Source of the DNA: Solidesulfovibrio carbinolicus
GTDB lineage: Bacteria; Desulfobacterota; Desulfovibrionia; Desulfovibrionales; Desulfovibrionaceae
Assembly (NCBI RefSeq): GCF_004135975.1
Contig: NZ_CP026538.1
Location: 2,480,001 to 2,544,000, forward strand
DNA length: 64,000 nt
Direction: 5' to 3'
The translations under genes and the position numbers were made by a program. The notes under the pieces were generated by a model. It did no database searches. It was not told where the DNA came from and was given only the letters and a program-made list of their open reading frames with translations. Below, in pieces: positions 56,068 to 64,000 of the stretch (positions are counted from its first letter, which is position 1; every line of letters begins with the position of its first letter).

Positions 56068-56084
56068 GAGGGGGACCCGCCGCC

Positions 56085-56495
56085 CTATTCCAGTTCCCGG
56101 CAGACGGCTTCGCCAAGGCCCCCCGGCCGCATGGGCCGCCACCCCGAAGTGGGCGACAACGTGCGGTCCAGAAATTTGCCGTCCACCCCGACCCAGGCTG
56201 CCTGCTGCCGGATAATCCGCCCCTGGCCGCAGTCCAGGGTCACCCGCTCCAGGGCATAGGCCACGCCGGTGGGAAAGCCCAATTCATGGGCGATCTCCAG
56301 CCCCTCGGCCTCGTCGAACACCCTCTTGATTCGAAGCCGCAGCACCTCGCCCGAAATCCGCACTGAATGCCGGTCATAGTAGAGTTCCACGGACCGGTCG
56401 TCATGGGCGGCCAGAAAACGCCAGTCCGTGGCCTGGGCCGGCGGGCAGACGGCCAGCGTGAAAACCAGGGCCGTAAGCAGCAACATCAGGCGCAT
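56085..56495 (-). CDS. Small secreted protein, surface-adhesin E-like
   Basis: 136 residues from ATG 56495, preceded by GGGAGG; the frame extends to 56561 without need. Signal peptide ends at PPAQA. The mature part (DWRFLAAHDDRSVELYYDRH) resembles the protein E-like domain family of small periplasmic or surface proteins. Function unknown. It converges with the hybrid kinase, 17 bases between the stops. Confidence 0.7.
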   Translation of the reverse strand: MRLMLLLTALVFTLAVCPPAQATDWRFLAAHDDRSVELYYDRHSVRISGEVLRLRIKRVFDEAEGLEIAHELGFPTGVAYALERVTLDCGQGRIIRQQAAWVGVDGKFLDRTLSPTSGWRPMRPGGLGEAVCRELE

Positions 56496-56584
56496 CGCAC
56501 ACCTCCCGAGGACGGAAAACAACGGTTTCAGGCTATTAGCATTCTCAAAGCCGGCACTCAAGCCGGCAATGTCCGCGTCGCCCT

Positions 56585-56612
56585 TTGACGCAGGGGCAAA
56601 AGGGCCTTATGA
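56585..56612 (+). promoter_or_regulatory. Promoter of rnpB
   Basis: TTGACG (56585-56590) and TTATGA (56607-56612) are 16 bases apart, and the RNA would start about 7-8 bases later at the 5' end of the P1 helix. Confidence 0.55.
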
Positions 56613-56619
56613 CTCCCCC

Positions 56620-56983
56620 GGGGAGTCGGACAGGCTGTCGTCGCGGGCCGCAAGGCCCGGGGAGGAAAGTCCGGGCTCCACAGGGCAGGACGCTGGATAA
56701 CGTCCAGCGGGAGCGATCCCGGGAGAGCGCCACAGAAAACAAACCGCCGGCGCATGCGCCGGTAAGGGTGAAACGGTGGGGTAAGAGCCCACCAGTTGCC
56801 GCGGCGACGCGGCAAGCTCGGCATGCCCCGTTCGGAGCAAGACCAAATAGGAAGGCGTTAAGGCTGGCCCGGCCGTGCCTTCGGGTAGGTTGCTTGAGGC
56901 CGCGAGCAATCGTGGTCCTAGAGGAATGATGGCCGCCCCGGTTTATCCGGGGAACAAAACCCGGCTTATCGGCCGACTCCCCC
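56620..56983 (+). ncRNA. rnpB: RNase P RNA (type A)
   Basis: About 364 bases. The ends pair as helix P1 (GGGGAGTCGG / CCGACTCCCC). GAGGAAAGTCCGGGCTCCACA, which I split as GAGGAAAGTCCGG and GCTCCACAGGGCAGG, is the conserved CR-I block. CAGAAAACAAACC, GGTAAGGGTGAAACGGTGGG and AGAGGAATGATGGCCG are further conserved parts. TTTTTT follows as terminator. It processes tRNA 5' ends. Confidence 0.96.
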
Positions 56984-57017
56984 TTTTTTATCCACGCTTT
57001 AGCGCAAAGGATTCCCC

Positions 57018-58220
57018 GTGTCCCTGTGGACCGTGCTGCTCGCCGCCGGCTCCGGAACCCGTCTGGCCCAGGCCTCGGGCGGCGTCAAGAAACAGTTTCT
57101 CTCCGTTGGCGGCCGCCCGCTCTACTGGAAAGCCCTGACCGCCTTTGCCAAGTCCCCGGACGTGGCCGGCGTGGTCGTGGTTTTTGCGCCCGACGATCTG
57201 GCCGAGGCTGCCCGCGAGCTGGCCGGCTATCTCGACGTAAGCCACCCGGGCCTGCCGGTCCTGACCGCCGCAGGCGGGGCCAGACGCCAGGATTCGGTCC
57301 AAAACGGCCTCGACGCCCTGCCCCGCGAAGCGCGTCTGGTGCTGATCCACGACGCGGCCCGGCCCTTTGTCGATGCCGGGCTCATCGCCCGGGTGGCCGA
57401 CGCCCTGGCCGCCGGACGCAAGGCCGTCATCCCGACCCTGCCCGTCACCGACACCGTCAAGCAGGTGGACGGCGACAGGGTGACCGCCACCCTGCCCCGC
57501 CATGAGCTGGCCGCCGTGCAAACGCCCCAGGGCTTCGACCTGACCCTGCTGCGACAAGCCTATGCCCACGCCAGACCGGATTTCGACGTCACCGACGACG
57601 CCAGCCTGGTCGAACACTACGGCCAGCCCGTTTTCACCGTGCCCGGAGCGCCGCGCAACATGAAAATCACCCATCCCGAGGATCTGGCCAGCCTGGCCGA
57701 GGCGGCCGCGCCTCCCGTGCCCGTGACCGGTTACGGCTACGACGTCCACCGCTACGCCGATCCGCAAAAGCCCGGCAAACAGCCCCCGCGCCCCATGAAG
57801 CTCGGCGGCTTCCCCATCCTCGGCGCGCCCGAGGTGCTGGCCCACTCCGACGGCGACGTGCTGCTCCATGCCCTGACCGACGCGGTGCTGGGCTGCGTGG
57901 CCGGCGGCGACATCGGCCGGCTCTTCCCGGACAGCAACCCGGATTTCGACAACATGGCCTCGGGCGTGTTTTTAAGCGAAGCCCTGCTGGCCGCCAAGGC
58001 CAAGGGCCTGACCATCACCCACGTGGACCTGACCATCATCGCCCAGATTCCCAAGATCAGCCCCCACGCCGAGGCCATCCGCCTCAACGTGGCCGCGCTT
58101 TTGGGGCTCAATAAAGAGCAAGTGAACCTCAAGGCCACCACTGAGGAAGGTCTGGGCTTCACCGGCGAGAAAAAAGGCATCAAAGCCGTCGCCCTAGTCA
58201 CCGGCTGGCGACGCCCGTAA
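57018..58220 (+). CDS. ispDF: Bifunctional IspD/IspF isoprenoid enzyme
   Basis: 400 residues, GTG start. IspD covers 1-228: WTVLLAAGSGTRLAQASGGV with the CTP-binding loop, then LVLIHDAARPFVD and TDDASLVE. IspF begins near 235 (VTGYGYDVHRY, metal Asp-x-His), with AHSDGDVLLHALTDAVLG, DIGRLFPDSNPDF and KATTEEGLGFTG. It carries out the CTP-transferase and cyclodiphosphate synthase steps of the MEP pathway. The fusion is known from several proteobacteria. The gap 58221-58512 holds GC-rich hairpins only. Confidence 0.96.
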   Translation: MSLWTVLLAAGSGTRLAQASGGVKKQFLSVGGRPLYWKALTAFAKSPDVAGVVVVFAPDDLAEAARELAGYLDVSHPGLPVLTAAGGARRQDSVQNGLDALPREARLVLIHDAARPFVDAGLIARVADALAAGRKAVIPTLPVTDTVKQVDGDRVTATLPRHELAAVQTPQGFDLTLLRQAYAHARPDFDVTDDASLVEHYGQPVFTVPGAPRNMKITHPEDLASLAEAAAPPVPVTGYGYDVHRYADPQKPGKQPPRPMKLGGFPILGAPEVLAHSDGDVLLHALTDAVLGCVAGGDIGRLFPDSNPDFDNMASGVFLSEALLAAKAKGLTITHVDLTIIAQIPKISPHAEAIRLNVAALLGLNKEQVNLKATTEEGLGFTGEKKGIKAVALVTGWRRP

Positions 58221-58223
58221 GGT

Positions 58224-58291
58224 GCTGGGCTCTGCCCAGACCCGGCCGGGCGCTGCCCGGCGCCCGCCGGGGGCTTAGCCCCCGGCCCCCC
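58224..58291. repeat. GC-rich intergenic hairpin repeat, copy C
   Basis: Three small hairpins in a row: CTGGGCTCTGCCCAG, CCGGGCGCTGCCCGG and GGGGGCTTAGCCCCC, immediately after the ispDF stop. Same style as the elements near 23861, 32771 and 60824. Confidence 0.6.
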
Positions 58292-58409
58292 AACCTGGGT
58301 TGCCCATGAGCGCAACAACGTAACCGGGCGGCTGGCTATAATAACGTTAAAGTTAAACTTGAACTATCGCACCCCACCCCCTTAAAAAGTTTTTGGGGAA
58401 GGAGGGGGT

Positions 58410-58457
58410 CCAGGGGGAGGAAACCCCTTTTTTCAAAAAGGGGTTTCCTCCCCCTGG
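58410..58457. repeat. 48-base palindrome upstream of cysS
   Basis: CCAGGGGGAGGAAACCCC and its complement GGGGTTTCCTCCCCCTGG are joined by TTTTTTCAAAAA, which also pairs in part. The result is a very stable hairpin, about 55 bases before cysS. It could be a terminator of the ispDF transcript or a regulatory leader. A TATAAT sequence at 58337-58342 may be a -10 box, but no good -35 is seen. Confidence 0.7.
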
Positions 58458-58512
58458 TTGACTTTGGCCCTTGGCTTTGCAAAGGGTGGGAACTTTTCGA
58501 CGGGAGGCGAGG

Positions 58513-59970
58513 ATGCAGCTGTACAATACCATGACCCGGACCAAGGAGCCGTTCGTTTCCCGCGTGCCGGGGAAGGTGGCCATGTACGTGTGCGGGATCA
58601 CCGCTTACGACCTGTGCCACATCGGCCACGCCCGCTCGTCGGTGGTTTTCGACGTGCTCGTGCGCTATCTGCGCCATATCGGCTTTGACGTGACCTTCGT
58701 GCGCAACTTCACCGACGTTGACGACAAGATCATCAAGAAGGCCAACGCCGAGGAGACGACCTCCCAGGAGGTCGCCGAGCGTTACATCGCGACCTTTTAC
58801 GAAGACATGGACAAGCTCGGGATACTGCGGCCCAACGCCGAGCCCAAGGCCACGGAATACATCGGCGAGATGGCTTCCCTGGCCCAGCGGCTTATCGACA
58901 GCGGCCACGCCTACCGCACGCCGTCGGGCGACGTGTATTTCCGGGTGCGTTCCTTTGCCGGCTACGGCAAGCTCTCCGGCCGCGACGTGGAAGACATGCG
59001 TTCCGGCGCGCGAGTGGCCCCGGGCGAGGAAAAGGAAGATCCCCTGGATTTTGCCCTGTGGAAGGCTTCCAAGCCCGGCGAGCCGGTCTGGGAGAGTCCC
59101 TTTGGCCCAGGCCGTCCCGGCTGGCACCTGGAGTGCTCGGCCATGAGCGAAAAGCTCCTGGGCATGCCCATCGACATCCACGGCGGCGGCCAGGATCTCA
59201 TTTTCCCCCACCACGAAAACGAAATCGCCCAGAGCGAGGCGGCCATCGGCGGGGAATTTTGCCGTTATTGGGTCCATAACGGCTTTGTACGCATCAACAC
59301 CGAGAAAATGTCCAAGTCCCTAGGCAACTTCATCACCATTCGCGACATCTACGCCCGCTACCTGCCCGAAGTGCTGCGGTTTTTCCTTCTTTCCTCGCAG
59401 TATAGAAGCCCGCTCGACTATTCCGACCAGGGCCTGGACGAGGCAGAAAAAGGCATCAAGCGCATCTACGCCGCCAAGGTGCAAATGGAGCAGGCGCTTG
59501 GCCGCGCCAAGTGGAGCGAGACCAAGCTGCCGGCCGACGTGACGGAAGAGCTTTCGCGCCACGAGGAAGGCTTCACCGCCGCCATGGACGACGACCTCAA
59601 CACCGCCCAGGCCATGGGCCACGTGTTTGGCCTGGTGCGCCTGGCCGGCCGGCTCATGGAAGACAAGACCCTGGCCAAGAGCCGCGAGACGGCCGAGGTA
59701 CTGCGCCGCATCCTGGCCAATTTCGCCGTTTGGGCCGAGGTGCTTGGGGTGTTCGGCACCGACGCGGCGGCTTTCCTGGCCGAGCTCAAGGCCTGTCGCC
59801 TGACGCGCCTGGGCATCGACGCCGCCCGGGTGGACGGTCTGGTGGCCGAGCGCCAGGACGCCCGCAAGGCCAAGGACTTCGTCCGCTCCGACGCCATTCG
59901 CGACGAGCTGGCCGGCCTTGGCGTCACGGTCATGGACACGCCGACCGGCCCGCAGTGGGACATCGCCTAG
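58513..59970 (+). CDS. cysS: Cysteinyl-tRNA synthetase
   Basis: 485 residues from ATG 58513, with GGGAGGCGAGG upstream. The zinc/adenylate site starts MYVCGITAYDLCHIGHARS (HIGH motif in HIGHA), then the second zinc cysteine in WHLECSAMSEKLLG and histidine HHENEIAQSE, and KMSKSLGNF. The C-terminal domain is the usual helical DALR-type. It charges tRNA-Cys. Confidence 0.97.
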   Translation: MQLYNTMTRTKEPFVSRVPGKVAMYVCGITAYDLCHIGHARSSVVFDVLVRYLRHIGFDVTFVRNFTDVDDKIIKKANAEETTSQEVAERYIATFYEDMDKLGILRPNAEPKATEYIGEMASLAQRLIDSGHAYRTPSGDVYFRVRSFAGYGKLSGRDVEDMRSGARVAPGEEKEDPLDFALWKASKPGEPVWESPFGPGRPGWHLECSAMSEKLLGMPIDIHGGGQDLIFPHHENEIAQSEAAIGGEFCRYWVHNGFVRINTEKMSKSLGNFITIRDIYARYLPEVLRFFLLSSQYRSPLDYSDQGLDEAEKGIKRIYAAKVQMEQALGRAKWSETKLPADVTEELSRHEEGFTAAMDDDLNTAQAMGHVFGLVRLAGRLMEDKTLAKSRETAEVLRRILANFAVWAEVLGVFGTDAAAFLAELKACRLTRLGIDAARVDGLVAERQDARKAKDFVRSDAIRDELAGLGVTVMDTPTGPQWDIA

Positions 59971-60031
59971 TGTCGCGCCCGCGAAAAACGTCTCATGCAC
60001 GGCCCTGCAAACGCATGAGAACGAGAAGTAT

Positions 60032-60061
60032 GCTCAAAAAATACGCTCGTATTTTTTGAGC
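60032..60061. terminator. Bidirectional terminator-like hairpin after cysS
   Basis: A 14-base perfect stem GCTCAAAAAATACG / CGTATTTTTTGAGC with a 2-base loop. The T6 run is inside the stem, so it is AT-rich and differs from the GC-rich hairpins elsewhere. It lies 16 bases before the next gene and may also affect its translation. Confidence 0.6.
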
Positions 60062-60077
60062 GCCGCGAGCCAAAGAC

Positions 60078-60791
60078 ATGCCACGCATCGTCTACATACA
60101 CCACAATTGCTTCGTGCTGGAGGCGGGGGAACGAACGCTGCTGTTCGACTACCCCGCCCCGGCCTATCTGCCCGAGGCGGTGGCCCGGGTCTGCGCTTCC
60201 CATCTGGCCGGCCGGCAACTCACTGTTTTTGCCTCCCACAGCCATGACGACCACTTCGATCCGGAGATCGTCGCCGCGACCAGCGGCGCAGCCGCCCGGC
60301 AGTTCGTGGTGTCCGACGACGTGGCCGACCTCTACGGCGACGCCCTGCCGCCGGGACGGATCACCATGGAACCCGAGGACCGGGTGGACCTGGACGGCCT
60401 GACCGTGACCGCCCTGGAAAGCAACGACCTGGGGCTGGCCTATCTGCTCGAAATGGACGGACTGACGGTCTATTACGGCGGCGACATGGCCCTGTGGGAC
60501 TGGCCGGGCAACACGCCCGCCGCCAACCGAGCCGTGGGCATGACCTGGCGGCGGCAACTGGGTCGCCTTGAAGGCAAGCGCCTGGACGTGGCCTTTTCCA
60601 ATACCGACCCAAGGCTGCCGGAAAGCCTGTGCGGCGCGCCGGAACTCCTTGACCGGGTGCGCCCCCGAGTTTTTGTCCCCATGCACCTCGGCGGCCATGT
60701 CCACTACCTCGACGCCTTCGCCCCCCGCCTGACCCGCCCCGGCACGACGCTTTTTTGCTACGCCAAGCTAGGCGACGTGCTTGATATTTGA
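60078..60791 (+). CDS. MBL-fold metal-dependent hydrolase
   Basis: 237 residues. The metal motif is HSHDDH (His54, His56, Asp58, His59), with further ligands in GGDMALWDW and MHLGGHVHYLD. It resembles the UlaG/YcbL-like part of the metallo-beta-lactamase superfamily. Substrate unknown. It starts shortly after the AT-rich hairpin and ends before a GC-rich repeat. Confidence 0.88.
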   Translation: MPRIVYIHHNCFVLEAGERTLLFDYPAPAYLPEAVARVCASHLAGRQLTVFASHSHDDHFDPEIVAATSGAAARQFVVSDDVADLYGDALPPGRITMEPEDRVDLDGLTVTALESNDLGLAYLLEMDGLTVYYGGDMALWDWPGNTPAANRAVGMTWRRQLGRLEGKRLDVAFSNTDPRLPESLCGAPELLDRVRPRVFVPMHLGGHVHYLDAFAPRLTRPGTTLFCYAKLGDVLDI

Positions 60792-60823
60792 GATAGGTTG
60801 GAAGCTGGTTGTGGAGGAAGAGA

Positions 60824-60866
60824 GCCTCCGGCGGCTGGGGGCCTGAGGCCCCTGGCCCCCCCACCG
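60824..60866. repeat. GC-rich intergenic hairpin repeat, copy D
   Basis: GCCTCCGGCGG followed by the hairpin GGGGGCC-TGA-GGCCCC, almost the same as the copy after pgi (23861-23920). It lies between convergent genes. Confidence 0.6.
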
Positions 60867-60971
60867 GGGAGATCAGGGTCAGGGGCTCGTGGGATTGGCA
60901 AAGGGACAACCGAACAGCCGGCCATGGTGAGTTTTCCAGGCGTCCGCCACCTGACGGACTTCCGGCAGGCA

Positions 60972-61142
60972 TCACCGCCCGCTGGGACTCACTGCGGCGC
61001 AACGGCAGCCGTCGGCCGCCTTGGTGGCGGCAATGCCTTCCATAAGGCTCGAACGGCCGTCGTTACGGGCCAGATCAGCCTCGATGTCGGCCACCTTGTA
61101 GCCGAAGCACCAGCAAACTTTCTTGTCCGCGCCCTCTCCCAT
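60972..61142 (-). CDS. BFD-like [2Fe-2S]-binding miniprotein
   Basis: 56 residues from ATG 61142 (the frame is open to 61232). Two cysteine pairs, CWC near the start and CRC near the end, are about 30 residues apart, with YKVADIEADLARNDGRSS between. This is the pattern of BFD-like ferredoxin domains (C-x-C ... C-x-C) also found at the end of some CopZ-like proteins. It may bind one [2Fe-2S] cluster and serve iron or sulfur transfer. Alternatively it is the remnant of a longer CopZ-type protein. It lies 92 bases downstream of xth on the same strand. Confidence 0.65.
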   Translation of the reverse strand: MGEGADKKVCWCFGYKVADIEADLARNDGRSSLMEGIAATKAADGCRCAAVSPSGR

Positions 61143-61234
61143 GGCTATACCTCGCTCGGCCGCCGCCATGCTCCCTGTCGTCTTGTGGCGGGACCTGAGC
61201 CTCAGGTCCTCTGAGGCGGCCGCCTCGAACAAGC

Positions 61235-61999
61235 CTACCGACAGTCAAGCTCCAGGCCCACGGGGCAGTGGTCGGACCCCATCACGGCCGCGTCGATCCA
61301 GGCCCGCTTGACCTTGGGCCGCAGTTCCTCGGACACGAAGAAATAGTCGATGCGCCAACCCACGTTGCGGTCCCGGGCCTTGAACCGGTAGTCCCACCAG
61401 GAATAATGCCCACCCTCGGACGTGAACAGACGGAAGGTGTCGACGTAGCCGGCGGCGACGAAGCGGTCGAGCCAGGCGCGTTCCTCGGGCAGAAAGCCGG
61501 AGGTCTTTTCGTTAGCCTTGGGGTTTTTGAGGTCCAGGGCGGTGTGGGCGGTGTTGAAATCGCCGCAGACCACGATGGGCTTGTGCTTGCGGAGTTCTTC
61601 GGCATGGGCCAGGAAGGCGTCGTAGTAACCGAGTTTGTAGGCCAGCCGCTCCGGCCCCCGGCCGCCATTGGGAAAATAGATGTTGAAGAAATGGAATTCT
61701 TCGTATTCGAGGTGCAGCAGCCTTCCCTCGCCCGCGAAGGCGGGATCGGGCAGTTCCATGGCGATGGCCAGGGGCTCGGCCCGGTAGAAGCAGCCGACGC
61801 CGGAATAGCCTTTTTTCACCGTGGAACTGCACCAGACGGTCTTGTACTGGTCGGTGTGGCCGAAATCCGCCTCATGGCCGGTCTGGATCTTGGACTCCTG
61901 GATGCCGACCACGTCCGCGCTGCTGCCGGCCAGCCATTCCCAAAAGCCCTTCTGCACCACGGCCCGCAGGCCGTTGACGTTCCAACTCACCAGTATCAT
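61235..61999 (-). CDS. xth: Exodeoxyribonuclease III
   Basis: 254 residues from ATG 61999, preceded by AAGGAT. MILVSWNVNGLRAVV, VVGIQESKIQ, NIYFPNGGRGPERLAYKLGY, VVCGDFNTAHTALDL and the C-terminal GSDHCPVGLEL are the full set of AP-endonuclease motifs (metal Glu, catalytic Asp/Asn, His). It repairs abasic sites. The two genes downstream and upstream on this strand are not functionally related as far as can be seen. Confidence 0.96.
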   Translation of the reverse strand: MILVSWNVNGLRAVVQKGFWEWLAGSSADVVGIQESKIQTGHEADFGHTDQYKTVWCSSTVKKGYSGVGCFYRAEPLAIAMELPDPAFAGEGRLLHLEYEEFHFFNIYFPNGGRGPERLAYKLGYYDAFLAHAEELRKHKPIVVCGDFNTAHTALDLKNPKANEKTSGFLPEERAWLDRFVAAGYVDTFRLFTSEGGHYSWWDYRFKARDRNVGWRIDYFFVSEELRPKVKRAWIDAAVMGSDHCPVGLELDCR

Positions 62000-62065
62000 G
62001 CGGATCCTTGTTGACAGCTCTGCCAGACAGGCCCCGAGACAGTGGCCTGGAGCCAACCGGCGGCA

Positions 62066-63820
62066 TCATGCGGGTTCCTCGGCAAAATCTTCGCTAGCGG
62101 CAGCTGCTTCTCCATCGAGCATGGCCAAAAACGCTTCGGCGCAGATCGGGCAAAACTGCCGGCCGGCCTCGTCCCGGATGACGCCCAAGGCATGGGTCAG
62201 CGCCATGCCCTGGCGGTAGGGCCGGTCGGTGGTCATGGCGTCGAAGGCGTCGGCAATGGCGATGATGCGCGCACCCAGCGGTATGTCCTCGCCGCTGATG
62301 GCCGTGGGATAGCCCCGGCCGTCCCAGCGTTCGTGGTGCAGCAGGATCAGCGGCAGCACCGGGGCCAGGGAGGCGATGGGACGCAGGATCTCGGCCCCGA
62401 TGACGGCGTGTTCCTGGATAACGGCGTATTCCTCGGGAGTCAGCCGGCCGGGCTTGAGCAGCACGGCGTCGCGCACGCCGATCTTGCCGATGTCGTGGAG
62501 ATTGGAGCCGATTTCGAGGTTGCGCAGTTCGCGTTCGCCCAGGCCCATGGCCCGGCCCAGGCGCATGGCCATGCGCGACACCCGGGCGGTGTGGCCCTTG
62601 GTGTATTCGTCCCGGGCCTCCAGGGCGGTGATGAGCGCCGACATGCTGGACAGGACGTGTTCGTGCTCTTTTTTGAGGTGGCGGTAGCTTTCGCCAAGGA
62701 GCTGCTCCACCACCAGATGCATCTTTTCCACGTCAAAGGGTTTGACGAAATAGCGTGACACGCCAAGCCGCTCGCCGCGCTTGATGTCGCTGGCATGGCC
62801 CCGGGCGCTCATGATGACGACCAGGGTGTTGCGCAGCTCGGGCTGCTTGCGCAGGCGTTCGCACAGCTCGTAGCCGTCCATCTCGGGCATTTCGATGTCG
62901 GTGACCACCACGTCGGGCTGCTCGGCCAGGGCAAGTTCCAGGGCCTTGGCCCCATTCTCGGCGGTCAGGACGCAGTGGCCGTTTTTCACGAAATTGTGGC
63001 GCAGCATTTCCCGGATGAGTTTGCTGTCGTCCACGACCAGAATTTTGTTGTGGCGCTTGCGTTCGGCGATGTCGAGGTGTTCCGAGACTTTCTTGGAAAG
63101 CATCTCGGCGGTGAACGACTTGAGCAGATAGTCGTCGGCCCCGTAGTTGAAGGCCGTGTCCATGTCCAGGGCATTGTCGCTGCTGGAAAGCATGATGACC
63201 GGGAGGTACGGTCCGGCGTTGTCTTCCTTGAGCTTGCGGCACAGCTCCAGGCCGGACATGCCGGGCAAGAGCACGCTGGTCAGCACCAGCTCGAAGGCAT
63301 GGCGGCGGCACAACGCCAAGGCGTCCTCGGCGTTTCGGGCCGAAACCACCCGAAAGCCGCTGCTGGCCAGGGCGGCGCGCACCACATGGAGCAAGGTGCG
63401 CCCGGCATCGACAAAGAGAATTTCCCGGGGCCCGGCAACGGGCTGGCGGGTCTGGGAGGCGGCCTTGAGTTCGGCCAGCACGCCGGCCAGGGTCAGACGG
63501 TTGACTGGTTTCACCCCCGGGCCAAGGCTCTGGCAGGCTTGGTGTTCCTGATGCAGACCTTCCTCGAAGGGACGCAGGCACAAGATGGGCAACTCCCGCC
63601 CCAGTGCCCGGCCGGCCTCGCGAACCGTTCCCAACATATCGCGGCAGTCGCAGCCGGCATAGGAGTCCTGCACCAAAACAGCATCGGGCGGAGGGTCAAG
63701 GGCCGCCAGTTCGTGGGCCGCGTCCGGGCTCAAAAACCGGTAATCGACGCCGGCCGTCAGATAAATTTTGCTCAGAAAGGCCCGGTAGAACAGGATGTCG
63801 ATGATATTGACGATCAGCAT
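62066..63820 (-). CDS. Multi-receiver HD-GYP response regulator
   Basis: 584 residues from ATG 63820, preceded by CCGGAG. Three receiver-like domains stand in a row. The first (1-118) is degenerate, with Asp52 in LVQDSYAG. The second (132-255) has Ser182 where the phospho-accepting Asp is expected (LVLTSVLLPGMSG). The third (259-375) is canonical with Asp308 (VVTDIEMPEMDG). A linker helix leads to an HD-GYP domain at 395-575, with His442-Asp443 (NLHDIGKIG) and HHERWDGRGYP (495-505), complete for cyclic-di-GMP hydrolysis. It probably lowers c-di-GMP on phosphorylation of the third receiver. Confidence 0.93.
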   Translation of the reverse strand: MLIVNIIDILFYRAFLSKIYLTAGVDYRFLSPDAAHELAALDPPPDAVLVQDSYAGCDCRDMLGTVREAGRALGRELPILCLRPFEEGLHQEHQACQSLGPGVKPVNRLTLAGVLAELKAASQTRQPVAGPREILFVDAGRTLLHVVRAALASSGFRVVSARNAEDALALCRRHAFELVLTSVLLPGMSGLELCRKLKEDNAGPYLPVIMLSSSDNALDMDTAFNYGADDYLLKSFTAEMLSKKVSEHLDIAERKRHNKILVVDDSKLIREMLRHNFVKNGHCVLTAENGAKALELALAEQPDVVVTDIEMPEMDGYELCERLRKQPELRNTLVVIMSARGHASDIKRGERLGVSRYFVKPFDVEKMHLVVEQLLGESYRHLKKEHEHVLSSMSALITALEARDEYTKGHTARVSRMAMRLGRAMGLGERELRNLEIGSNLHDIGKIGVRDAVLLKPGRLTPEEYAVIQEHAVIGAEILRPIASLAPVLPLILLHHERWDGRGYPTAISGEDIPLGARIIAIADAFDAMTTDRPYRQGMALTHALGVIRDEAGRQFCPICAEAFLAMLDGEAAAASEDFAEEPA

Positions 63821-64000
63821 CGAATCTCCGGGCGGTTCCAGATGGCGGCGCTTACCGGTCATCGCGTGGCCGGACAGGACCGGTTGTCGTAATGTCGGGG
63901 CAGGCCAGGGGCCATGCCAACGGTCAAACCTGACATAATCGAGCGGTTAGCCCCTGGGCGTTCCGTTCGATACGGGCGTATCCCCCGCCGGCCAAGGCTC
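63821..64000. other. Intergenic region at window end, no gene recognised
   Basis: The bases hold the leader and promoter region of the minus-strand HD-GYP gene. No open frame with family similarity, no clear promoter and no RNA could be supported here. A neighbouring gene probably begins beyond the window. Confidence 0.5.

Overview
The window looks like the chromosome of a high-GC sulfate-reducing deltaproteobacterium of the Desulfovibrionaceae (Desulfovibrio/Solidesulfovibrio type). This is an inference from gene content: two tungsten/molybdenum aldehyde ferredoxin oxidoreductases, a ferredoxin-fused nitroreductase, sigma-54 control of amino-acid catabolism, an ispDF fusion, and many GC-rich intergenic hairpins. 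No phage, insertion sequence or CRISPR array is visible. The stretch is mostly dense chromosomal operons.

Layout. 1-2.3 kb (+): a RimK-like ATP-grasp ligase (cut by the window edge), a GCS2-type carboxylate-amine ligase and an N-formylglutamate amidohydrolase overlap in one operon of unknown product. 2.6-13.2 kb (+): a PAS/sigma-54 activator, then an intergenic region with repeated CTGATTC operators and a -24/-12 promoter, then a nine-gene operon: omega-aminotransferase, complete branched-chain-type ABC importer (binding protein, livHMGF), aldehyde ferredoxin oxidoreductase and a CBS protein. It reads as an amino-acid uptake, transamination and aldehyde oxidation pathway. 13.3-16.9 kb (+): a hicAB toxin-antitoxin pair and a MoxR ATPase / VWA-metallopeptidase module. 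17.0-19.6 kb: protein kinase-like gene plus UspA (-), an SDR (+), and tRNA-Ala(CGC) (-). 19.8-23.8 kb (+): a second AOR with its own four-cluster ferredoxin subunit, then pgi. 23.9-29.2 kb (-): nudix, glgA, glgB and pdxA. 29.3-32.8 kb: two glycosyltransferases and a TsaC-type gene.

32.8-36.5 kb (-): a TetR-controlled HlyD/ABC-2 exporter, four genes overlapping by 1-4 bases, with a palindromic operator. 36.6-39.7 kb (+): mlaE-mlaD-mlaC-mlaA lipid transport genes without a local mlaF. 39.7-41.6 kb (+): an AraC regulator and an EamA exporter. 41.6-47.8 kb (-): an envelope/signalling cluster (DsbA-like protein, PAS histidine kinase with an apparent frameshift, NlpC/P60, ferredoxin-nitroreductase, L,D-transpeptidase, Hpt, SPOR lipoprotein). 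47.9-51.7 kb: a rhodanese lipoprotein (+) facing a DUF547 gene and a membrane glycosyltransferase split by another apparent frameshift (-). 51.9-56.1 kb (+): a very large beta-propeller hybrid histidine kinase. 56.6-60.8 kb (+): rnpB (RNase P RNA), ispDF, cysS and an MBL-fold hydrolase. 60.9-63.8 kb (-): a BFD-like iron-sulfur miniprotein, exonuclease III and a multi-receiver HD-GYP regulator.

The most unusual parts are the ligase/ligase/amidohydrolase operon, the sigma-54 aminotransferase-AOR pathway with its readable promoter and operators, the HExxH-plus-VWA protein next to MoxR, the kinase-UspA pair, and the receiver-rich HD-GYP protein whose second receiver lacks its phospho-acceptor. 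Two genes about 4 kb apart are broken by single-base shifts next to short homopolymers; these may be sequence errors or real lesions.
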